Of a stretch of DNA of 64,000 nucleotides, positions 54,724 to 64,000 are shown in pieces. The position numbers and the translations under genes were made by a program. The stretch is from Alopecurus myosuroides. Lineage: Eukaryota > Streptophyta > Magnoliopsida > Poales > Poaceae. Every line of letters begins with the position of its first letter. Position 1 is the first letter of the stretch. The stretch covers positions 437,498,515 to 437,562,514 of the forward strand of contig CM054059.1 of NCBI GenBank assembly GCA_028641055.1, written 5' to 3'. The notes under the pieces were generated by a model. That model saw nothing but the letters and a program-made list of their open reading frames with translations. It did no database searches and was not told the DNA's origin.

Positions 54724-56273
54724 TGATGTTGTGTGTTGGGATACCCCAAGAGGAGGGTGTGATGAGCACAGCGATAGGAAATTCCCCTTAGTTAAGAACC
54801 AAGGTTATCAATCCAGTAGAAGAAAGAGGACCTTCGAAAGGTTGATGCCACTGACGGTGGTGATGGCTCACCGATGTCAGCAACAACGTGGAACCTGCAC
54901 ACAACACAACCAAAATACTTTGTCCCAACGGTACAGTGAGGTTGTCAATCTCACCGGTCTTGCTGAAAACAAAGATTAGACGTATAGTGTGGAAAATAAT
55001 GTATGCTTGCAGTAAGTAAAGAAAGCAAGAAATTGTGGTGGTTGGTTTTAAAAGTGTAGGAAAATGGTCCGGGGTTCATAGGTTCACTAGTGGTGTCTCT
55101 CCATAAAAGATAGCATGCTGGATAAACAAATTATAGCTGGGCAATTGACAAATAGAGGTTGCACCGTAGTGCACATTCATGACATGATGACTACTATGAT
55201 ATTTAGTGCGGGCATTACAACAATATACATAGACCGTAATCCAATTGCATCTATGACTAATAATCCACCCTCAGGTTATCCTCCGAACCCCCTTAGGTAT
55301 TAAGTCGCAAGCAACAGAAAACTGCATTAAACAAAGTGTGTAATGTAAGCAATGATTATGCACGCGGGCACTCTCACCGCTGTTTTCTCCCTAATGGCAA
55401 CAACATATCCTCCCCCTTCACGTTTCTGTCACTCGAGCAAGGTGGTGAGGAGGCATGAATCCACTATCAATCATAAATACTCCCTCTTGGAGTCACTAGC
55501 AACTACTTGGCCAGAGCAACCACTAGCAATGGAAAGCATGCAAGATCACAAATAACATATGCAATAAAGACTATAATCAACTTGGCATAAGTTCAATATT
55601 CATCGGATCCCAGCAAACACAACACATAGAATTACATAAGATCAATCTCGATCATCTTAGGCAGCTCACGAGATCTAAACATGGAGGCATATTAGGAGAA
55701 GACAACCATCTAGCTACTGCTATGGACCCGTAGTCCATGGATGAACTACTCACGCATCACTCCGGAGGCAGGCATGGTGATGCAGAGGCCTCCGGTGATG
55801 AACTCCTCTCCGGCAGGGTGCCGGACACATATTTACAATCCCCCGATCTAGGGTTGACGGTGACAGCGGCTGCGGAACTTTTCGGGGATATTTGATCAGG
55901 TGTTTAGGGTTTTCCATCCGAGGGGATTAAATAGGCGAAAGGGCAGAGGCGGTGGAGCTCTAGGGGGCCCAGGCGCGCCACCCCATGGTGTGGGCCCCCT
56001 GATGCCCCTCTTCGTCTCCTCTTCGGTCTTCTGAATGCTTCCGGGGAAAATAGGACTTTCGGGCTTCGAACTTTCCAATTCCGAGAATATTTCCAGAACA
56101 ACTTTTCTGAAACTAAAAACAGCAGAAAACAGGGAACTGGCTCTGTGGCATCTTGTCAATAGGTTAGTCCGGAAAATCGATAAAAATGACATAAAGAAGG
56201 GAGAAAACATGTAGCAATTGGCATAATATCATCATGGAGCATCATAAATTATAGATACGTTGGAGACGTATCA
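54724..56273 (-). repeat. Element E 3' LTR
   Basis: On the minus strand it starts TGATACGTCTCCAACGTATC (from 56273) and is preceded by the normal AAGCTTGGGGATGC end of the interior. It ends at 54724. Confidence 0.85.
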
Positions 56274-58980
56274 AGCATCCCCAAGCTTAGTTCCCACTCG
56301 TCCTCGAGTAGGTAAACGATAAAACAATAATTTTTAGGTGACATGCTACTAACATAATCTTGATCATAAAAAGGTAAAGGCATATGCAAGCTGATATCAT
56401 AAAACTTCAAATACAAACATGATAAATAGAACTTTAATAATAAAGCAAAGAAATAAACTTTCATCATGAAGAGTATCTCAAATAAAGGATCATGAGAAAC
56501 AAAGCAAAGAAAGATAAACATCTGTTTCAGGTATAGAGAAAGCATGGCAAAGTGATATTTCGCTAGTCCTTAAGAGTGGGGCAAAACATAAATGCCAGGA
56601 CACCTTCAAGGTTTATGAGGAAGACTAGATAAAATAATTTAAGAACAAATGATATCACATCATGAAGTAATTATTGATATTCATGGGACAGTGCACATAG
56701 AACTAAGAATGTCAAAAATGCTCTCTCAACTATGCATAAAGTTTGAAGATGGAGACTCAACACAAAAGTAAAAGGAAGGCCCTTCGCGGAGGGAAGCAGG
56801 GATCACTCATGTGCTAGAGCTTTTCTTTTATTAAATAGAGGTATGAAAAGGTTGACACTCCTCCCATCCATCTTTCACAAACCATGGCTAACCGAATCCT
56901 CGGGTGCCTGCCAACAATCACATACCGTGGAAGAGTGTCTATATTTTGGGAGATGTATGTTAAAGTCAACAAATGGTAAATAGAAAATACAGTACGTCAC
57001 AAGCCAACAGGATTCACAAGAGCGGCTCCCATGTGAAGGACGCATCTGGGTAGAAGGTCATCCCTCTTTCTCTTTTGTTTACACAATTATGCTTTGACTG
57101 ATAAATTAGGGGCAAAAATAGTGAAAAGATTTTGTGTGTATTAATTTGGGGCTGGGCACCCCGCTGCCATCTCTTCTATCACTTGTATAAGTGGATGAAG
57201 CCACTAGTCCAAGGTGTGAAATCCAATCAACAAGTGAGATAAAGATTCTCTATTGACGTCCTCATGAGCAAAAACAGGAACATAAAACAGGAGTAATTTT
57301 GAAGGTTTTAAAGGTAACACATGAGCAATTTACTTGGAGTGGCAGTTAAATACCACATGTAGGTAGGTATTGTTGACACAATGGGAAAAACTTTGGTTTA
57401 AGGGAGTTGGATGTACGAGTAGAGCTCATACTCAGTACAGGTGGAGGCTAGCAAAAGACTGGGAGCGGCAAATCAAGAGAGCATAAGAGCCATAATCATG
57501 CATAGCGACATAAGCATCATTAATTAAAGCATAAGCCGTATCATAGTTCAAAAACTAAGTGGTCATGGAGGCTATTCGTGACTGGTTTGTAGTCATAAAC
57601 ATGGTATGAGTATGCGCCAAGTCAACCAAATAAAACATTCGAAAGAGAATACCAAAAATTTATGCTTCCTTATGACAAGAATAGCTCAAGAATCTTTCAA
57701 TGAAATATTAATACTCTCATCTATTTGAGGATATTCATGTTACTCAACATCACAAGGCTTTAGAACTAAAATAACATTTAGCATGGCATGAAAAAGTTCT
57801 AGCAACAGTCTATACAAGCTTCTACTTGCACCAGTATAAATTCTACTTTAAACATCAGTTTCGTTCTCCCAACAAGCACCATACACAATATGTTTTAACA
57901 AAAACTCTCTAAATGCTACAGCAAGGAAACATGAGAGTACTCAAATAATACTGCTAAAACTAACAGCTCTAATACGAGATGCATGCAAAACAGGAGCTGA
58001 ATAAATGCAGCAGCTAGACAGAGATTAAGAATACAACGTATTCTCATGAACAAGCGGAGCGTGTCACTCTCCAATAAAAGATTGCTGGGGTCCAACCAAG
58101 CTTATTATGAAAGTAAAAACAAAATGAAAGCAAAATAAAAATGAAAACAAAAATAAAAGACGCTCTAAGTAAAGCACATAAGATGCGATCGAATAAAAAT
58201 ATAGTTTCACTAGAACTGACCTGATAATTTGTTGATGAAGAAGGGGATGCCTTGGTCATACCCGAGCTTAGACGCTTGAGTATTCTTGGAATTTTCTTGG
58301 ATGAACCACCGGCGAATCCCCAAGCTTAGGCTTTTCACTCTTCTTGATCACTTCATATCATCCTCTTCTCTTGACCCTTGAAAACTTTCTTCACATCAAA
58401 ATTCTCACAATCTTCATTAGCAACGTTAGTGCAATTGAAATAATAAATCCAGATGGTTCAGTTTCAACACAAGTCTAACAATCAAAAACACATTAGCTAT
58501 TGTCACAACTTCTTTCAAAACTCTTTTTCTCAAAAGAACACCAAAAGAAAGAGATTAAGATGCAAATGCGATAAATGGCAGAAATCTGTCAAAAACAAAA
58601 CAACAGGTAAAGATCGATTTTTTCAAAAAACTTATGTTGCTCAAATCAAAAAGTGGTATTCTAAGAAAAGTTGCGTATATAAATCATGATTAAGTACAAA
58701 AAAGCTAGGGTAATTTTGAATTTTCTGTGATTTTTAACGAAATTAACAGTGGACGACAGAAATCTGTTTTCTGCGCAGAAATCCGAAATATAGGCTCAAA
58801 TTTCCACTAGAGGCTTTACTAGGCTCAACAAAAACTCAAAATAAAAGATACAGAGGGGTTGCTAAGGAAATATACAACACCCAGATTCAAGCACACCAAA
58901 TAAAACAAAGGAAAACTGAAAGAAAACAACAAAATAAAACGGGTTGTCTCCCGGTAGCGCTTTTCTTTAAAACCTTTCAG
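56274..58980 (-). other. Element E 3' noncoding module
   Basis: A reverse-strand homologue of the C and D modules, including the full 3' end with purine tract. The hairpin (58243-58263) is degenerate. The 86 bp insertion is present. Confidence 0.75.
56854..56939. mobile_element. 86 bp insertion with inverted ends (copy in E)
   Basis: GACACTCCTCC at the left and GGAAGAGTGTC at the right. It is the reverse complement of 52628-52713 with few differences. Confidence 0.5.
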
Positions 58981-60053
58981 CTAGGCATAGAAGCAGAAGA
59001 TGCTCACATAAGAAATACGAGTTAAGCAAAAGAGAGCATCAAGAAGCAAGTATAAAACAAATTTAAGTCTAACCCACTTCCTATGCATAGGAATCTTGTA
59101 AAGAAATAAATTAAAGAAGCTCAAACTAGAAATCATGGGACGGTAGAACAAGAGCAACTTCAAAACTTTCAACAAAAAGAGAGGTATTTCAGTAACATGA
59201 AAATTCCTACAACCAGATTTTTCTCTCTCATAATAATTTTCAGTATAATCATGAACAAACTCAACAACATAATTATCACATAAAGCATGTTTGTCATGGT
59301 CTGAAAGCACACATTTCATATCACGCTCCAAAACAGTGGGATCATAATTCAAAATCAGCTCCTCTTTTTTCCCACTTTTAGCAATAGAAAAACAAGATAA
59401 TTGGTCACTCTTAAAAGGTATAGGACACATTATAGCAATCCTATTTTCAGTAGCATTATAATTTGTAATATCAAGTAACATAGGACCATCATCAAGAGCA
59501 TTATCATATAAATTTTCTAAATAGACTTCCTCATTATCATGCATGTCAATAGTTGGAATAAATAGAGGATTATCATAGCATTTATCCAAGTAGCATGAAT
59601 TATCATAAATAACAGTAGCAATATCATTCTCACAAGTTTCATTCATAGTAGTATCAAGGTCACAAGTATAGCAAGTATCAATTTCATCAAATAATGTATG
59701 ATTTAAAGAGTTACTATCATTGGGAGGTTGACATGGGTAGATCCATTCTTCCTATCTTGATCATCACTCTCCTCCTCTTTTTCATCCAATGAGCTTCCGG
59801 ATTCAGCAATTTCTTCTTCCATAGGCTCCTGCAAGGCATTAGTCTCTTCCTTAGGTTGAGAGCATTTATTAAGATATTCCATTATGTAGTAATTATGATC
59901 CTTGTAATTATCAAAGCAATATTCAAGTATAGCATAAATCTCATATTTATAAGGTACATTGTCAATACTTTCAAGTAAATAGGCAATTTCGAATGCACCC
60001 TTCCAAGCAATAAATTCTTCAATTTGTTCCACATCATATAATTCATAATTTCC
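58981..60053 (-). pseudogene. Element E payload ORF: unknown protein with acidic middle and hydrophobic C-terminus
   Basis: Two minus-strand frames (60053-59703 and about 59720-58981) read as one former ORF of about 355 codons with a frameshift near 59715. The N-terminal part begins near YELYDVEQIEEFIAWKGAFE, followed by an acidic stretch (EEEIAESGSSLDEKEEESDD), then an Asp/Asn/Tyr-rich region (IYDNSCYLDKCYDNPLF). The C-terminus has two hydrophobic segments (LFLLKVLKLLLFYRPMISSL and LKFVLYLLLDALFCLTRI). No Gag or Pol motif. I do not recognise a function. An env-like role is conceivable from position and the hydrophobic end, but unsupported by any fusion or cleavage motif. The stop overlaps the shared GCCTAGCT motif starting the 3' module. 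Confidence 0.55.
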
Positions 60054-60166
60054 CTTAACATAAGAAGTATGGTAACATCATCATTATACTCACATTCAAA
60101 AGGGAGGTGTTTATACCTCCTACAACAGCAAGATTTATCAAAGAAATAAGTAACATTATAAGTGGC

Positions 60167-60316
60167 TCACAAGTTTTTAGCATAGTCATGCAATTTATTA
60201 ATTTGCTCCCATAAGTGTATTCCTTTTTGTGACAAGCGGTGTTCCTTATAATATTTTTGTTGTTCATCTCTGAACCCACCTTGCCTATGAGATCTAGTTT
60301 CAAAGACATCAAACAT
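60167..60316 (-). CDS. Element E short upstream ORF, 49 aa
   Basis: ATG 60316 encodes MFDVFETRSHRQGGFRDEQQ... to TGA 60167, a hydrophilic, charged peptide. It sits where gag starts in sister elements, about 160 bp after the primer site, and lies upstream of the larger payload ORF. It may be its decayed N-terminus. Confidence 0.4.
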   Translation of the reverse strand: MFDVFETRSHRQGGFRDEQQKYYKEHRLSQKGIHLWEQINKLHDYAKNL

Positions 60317-60475
60317 TGATAGCAAGCATGATAAAGCAAAAATAACAACTAGAATAAGAACGTTTTGTGTGTTTTTGACAAAGAGAAATAAAAACAAGAC
60401 ACAAATAAAAACAAGACAATAAACAAAATAAAGAGATTGAGAGTGAGAGACTCCCCTTGCCATAAGACTTCCTTC

Positions 60476-60493
60476 TCCCCGGCAACGGCGCTA
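60476..60493 (-). other. Primer binding site of element E
   Basis: On the minus strand TAGCGCCGTTGCCGGGGA, one base from the element C site. Confidence 0.8.
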
Positions 60494-60503
60494 GAAAAAT
60501 CCT

Positions 60504-62080
60504 TGATGCACTTTGTTGGGAACCCCAAGAGGAGGGTGTGATGAGCACAGGGGTAGGAGTTTTCCCCTTAGTTAAGAACCAGGGCTATCAATCCAGTAGG
60601 AGAAAGAGAATCTTCGGAAGGTTGATGCCACTGACGGTGGTGCTGGCGCTTCACCGGTGTCAGCAACAACGTGGAACCTGCACACAACACAACCAAAATA
60701 CTTTGCCCCAACGGTACAGTGAGGTTGTCAATCTCACCGGTCTTGCTGAAAACAAAGATTAGACATATAGTGTGGAAAAACAGTGTATGCTTGCAGAAAG
60801 TAAAGAGAGCAGGAGATTGCTGTGGTTTGTTTAACTGTGCGGAAAAATGGACTGGGGTTCGTACTTTCACTAGTGGTGTCTTTCCATAAAAGATAGCATG
60901 TTGGGTGAACAAATTAGAGCTGGGCAATTGACAAATAAAGTTTGCACCGTAGTGCACAATATGACATGAAGATTACTATTCTATTTAGTGCGGGCATTAC
61001 AACAAGATACATAGACCGACATCCATCTGCATCTATGACTAATAATCGACCCTCAGGTTATCATTCGACCCCCTCAGGTATTAAGTTGCAAGCTACAGAT
61101 AATTGCATTAAACAAAGTGTGTAACGTTAGCAATGATTATGCACGCGGGCACTCTCACCGCTGTTTTCTCCCTAATGGCAACAACACATCCATCCCTTCA
61201 CGTTTTTGTCACTCGAGCAAGGCAACAAGGAGGCATGAACCCACTATCGAGCATAAATACTCCCTCTTGGAGTCACTAGCAACTACTTGGCCAGAATAAC
61301 CACTAGCAACGGAGGGCATGCAAGATCACAAATACCATATGCAAATAAAGACTATAATCAACTTGGCATAAGGTCAATATTCATCGGATCCCAGCAAACA
61401 CAGCGCAAAGGATTACATAAGATCAATCTCGATCATGATAGACAACTCACGAGATCTAAACATGGAGGCATATGAGGAGAAGACAACCATCTAGCTACAA
61501 CTACGAACCCGTAGTCAAAGGATGAACTACTCATGCATCACTCCAGAGGCAGGCATGGTGATGAAGAGGCTTCCGGTGATGATCTCCTCTCCGACAGGTT
61601 GCCGGAAACAGCTTTAGAACCCCCCTGATCTGGGGTTGACGGTGACAACGGCTGCGGAACTTTTTCGGGGATTTTGATCAGGTATCTAGGGTTTTCCATC
61701 TGGGGGGCTTAAATAGGCGAAAGGGCAAAGGCGGTGGAGGCCGGGGGGGCCCACACCCATAGCTGGCGCGGCCAGGGGGCCACGCCACCCTATGGTGTGG
61801 ATCCCCTCCTACCCCTCTTTGGCTCCTCTTCGGTCTTATGGATGCTTCCGGGGAAATAAGACTTTTGGGCTTTGAATTTTCAAATTCCGAGAATATTTCC
61901 TGAACAACTTTTCTGAAACTAAAAAACAGCAGAAAACATGGAACTGGCTCTGTGGCATCTTGTTAATAGGTTAGTCCGGAAAATCGATAAAAATGACATA
62001 AAGAAGGGAGAAAACATGTAGCAATTGGTATAATACGATCATGGAGCATCAGAAATTGGGGATACGTTTATGACGTATCA
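60504..62080 (-). repeat. Element E 5' LTR
   Basis: On the minus strand it starts TGATACGTCATAAACGTATC at 62080 and ends at 60504 just before the primer site. Confidence 0.85.
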
Positions 62081-62701
62081 ATCATCAAGAAGCTTTGTTG
62101 CATTGCCCAAAGTGATGGACATAAAGGTACCTCCAGTAGCTGAATCCAATAAGTTCCTTGAGGAGAAATTCAGTCCTGCATAAAAGGTTTGTATAATTAT
62201 CCAAGTAGTCAGTCCATGAGTGGAATAATTCTTCACCATAGTTTTCATTCTTTCCGAAGCTTTAACAACATGTTCATTATCAAATTGTTTAAAATTCATT
62301 ATGTCACTTCTCAGGGATATAATCTTAGCAGGAGGATAATATTTTCCAATGAAAGCATCTTTACACTTAGTCCATGAATCAATACTATTTCTAGGCAAAG
62401 ATAGCAACCATTCTTTAGCTCTTCCTCTCAAAGAGAAAGGAAATAATTTCAGTTTAATAATATATCCATCCACATCTTTATATTTATGCATCTCACATAG
62501 TTCAACAAAATTATAAAGGTGAGCAGCAGCATCATCAGTACTAACACCAGATAATTGCTCTTTCATAACAAGATTTAGTAAAGCAGGTTTAATCTCATAG
62601 AAAGCAGCAGTAGGAGCAGGTGGAGCAATAGGTGTGCAAATAAAATCAGTGTTGTTTGTGCTAGTGAAGTCACACAACTTAGTATTCTCAGAGGAACTCA
62701 T
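62081..62701 (-). pseudogene. Element F Gag N-terminus (Athila type), truncated
   Basis: ATG 62701 (MSSSENTKLCDFTSTN) opens a 207-codon frame to the junction with the element E LTR at 62080. It carries the retrotransposon Gag core (LRGRAKEWLLSLPRNSIDSW, KCKDAFIGKYYPP, ETMKxxVxxYSTHGL-like). This is the classical Athila Gag start. Its last residues ATKLLDD are where full-length elements continue toward the Gag C-terminus seen in element D. The rest is lost to the element E junction. Confidence 0.8.
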
Positions 62702-62865
62702 TTTAGCAGAATAAAAGCAAGCAAACAAATAACAGCAATAAAGTACACTATTTTTTTGTGTGTTTTTGACAAAGAGAAGCAAAACAAGACAAAAATAAAA
62801 ACAAGACAATAATCAAAATAAAGAGGTTGAGAGTGAGAGACTCCCCTTGCCAGAAGACTTCCTTC

Positions 62866-62883
62866 TACCCGGCAACGGCGCCA
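62866..62883 (-). other. Primer binding site of element F
   Basis: On the minus strand TGGCGCCGTTGCCGGGTA, a tRNA-Asp-type site with one difference from that of C. Confidence 0.8.
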
Positions 62884-62893
62884 GAAATTTCCT

Positions 62894-64000
62894 TGATGTT
62901 GTGTGTTGGGATACACCAAGAGGAGGGTGTGATGAGCACAGCGGTAGGAAATTCCCCTTAGTTAAGAACCAAGGTTATCAATCATGTAGGAGAAAGAGGA
63001 CCTTCGGAAGGTGGATGCCACTGACGGTGCTGATGGCTCACCGGTGTCAGCAACAACATTGAACCTGCACACAACACAACCAAAATACATTGTCCCAATG
63101 GTATAGTGAGGTTGTCAATCTCACCGGTCTTGCTGAAAACAAAGATTAGACGTATAGTGTGGAAAATAATGTATGCTTGCAGTAAGTAAAGAAAGCAGGA
63201 AATTGTGGTGGTTGGTTTTTACAGTGTAGGAAAATGGACCGGGCTTCATAGGTTCACTAGTGGTGGCTCTCCATAAAAGATAGAATGCTGTGTGAACAAA
63301 TTACAGCTAGGAATTGACAAATATAGGTTGCACCGTAGTGCACATTCATGGCATGATGACTACTATGATATTTAGTGTGGGCATTACAACAATATACATA
63401 GACCGTAATCCAACTTCATTTATGACTAATAATTCACCCTCAGGTTATCATCCGACCCCCTTAGGTATTAAGTTGCAAGCAACAGATATCTGCATTAAAC
63501 AAAGTGTGTAATGTAAGCAATTATTATGCACGCGGGCACTCTCACCGCTGTTTTCTCCCTAATGGCAACAACACATCCTCCTCCTTCACGTTTCTGTCAC
63601 TCAAGCAAGGTGGTGAGGAGGCATGAACCCACTATCAAGCATAAATACTCCCTCTTGGAGTCACTAGCAACTACTTGGCCAGAGCAACCACTAGCAACGG
63701 AAAACATGCAAGATCACAAATAACATATGCAATAAAGACTATAATCAACTTGGTATAAGTTCAATATTCATCGGATCCCAGCAAACACACCAGATAGAAT
63801 TACATAAGATCAATCTCGATCATGTTAGGCAGCTCACGAGATCTAAAAATGGAGGCATATTAGGAGAAGCCAACCATCTAGCTACTGCTATGGACCCGTA
63901 GTCCAAGAATGAACTACTCACGCATCACTCCGGAGGCAGGCATGGTGATGTAGATGCCTCCGACGATGATCTCCTCTCTGGCAGGGTGCCGGAGACAGCT
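62894..64000 (-). repeat. Element F 5' LTR, cut by window end
   Basis: Reverse Athila-type LTR. From 62894 (minus-strand end ...CCCAACACACAACATCA) it runs to the window edge, collinear with 54724-55830 and 60504-61610. Confidence 0.85.

Larger units (their letters stand above)
54724..62080 (-). mobile_element. Element E: Athila-type non-autonomous element in reverse, 7.36 kb
   Basis: LTRs of 1,550 bp (54724-56273) and 1,577 bp (60504-62080) flank a 4.2 kb interior. On the minus strand the interior holds primer site, short ORF, payload ORF and 3' noncoding module. No gag, RT, RNase H or integrase domains. The flanks atgta and atcat do not match, so one or both outer junctions are rearranged. 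Confidence 0.8.

Noticed and set aside
58981..59646. Element E payload as a true envelope gene
   Set aside because: Only hydrophobic segments and position suggest it; no signal peptide, cleavage or fusion motif is visible.
54719..62085. Target duplication for element E
   Set aside because: The flanks are atgta and atcat; not accepted as a duplication.

Overview
This 64 kb window looks like intergenic DNA from a large grass genome, most likely Triticeae (wheat, barley or Aegilops type). The inference rests on dense nested LTR retrotransposons, Athila-type Gypsy LTRs with a tRNA-Asp-like primer site, a Tat-lineage Gypsy with an antisense gene, Tourist-type MITEs, and one intronless host gene flanked by telo-box and site II promoter motifs. 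No prokaryotic features, rRNA genes or CRISPR arrays were seen.

Layout. 1-9962: Copia-1 (decayed, ~200 bp LTRs) lies inside the RT region of Copia-2. The 3' LTR of Copia-1 is split by a 3.7 kb LTR-like insertion (5148-8823) with a TTAGA target duplication. 9963-11640: 5' LTR, primer site and gag stub of a decayed Athila-type element. 11640-16390: low-copy DNA with possible gene fragments, including an exosome RRP4-like exon and a GC-rich island. 16394-18127 (minus): the one confident host gene, dyskerin/CBF5 pseudouridine synthase. 18900-29737: an LTR-like sequence split by a complete 6.7 kb Copia-3 (20011-26685, TSD TTGAG), then a Copia-4 RT/RNase H remnant holding a 138 bp MITE. 29738-42009: a reverse Athila-type LTR split by a complete, very young 10.6 kb Tat-lineage Gypsy (element B, 31115-41751, TSD GGTCC). 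42010-64000: a mosaic of Athila-type copies (A, C, D, E, F) in both orientations. They share LTRs and a long 3' noncoding module, carry different coding payloads, and none contains RT, RNase H or integrase.

The most interesting items are: (1) element B, which has an intact pol, no recognisable gag, 2 mismatches in 477 bp between its LTRs, and an antisense gene whose seven predicted coding exons join into one 922-codon frame; (2) Copia-3, whose gag frame starts inside the LTR and appears to contain an in-frame 201-nt intron crossing the LTR/internal boundary; (3) the pol-less Athila-type chassis carrying three different payloads with a shared 3' module, a conserved hairpin and an 86 bp presence/absence insertion.

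All coordinates, divergence counts and splice sites were worked out by eye from the sequence. Family names rest on recognised motifs, not on database searches.
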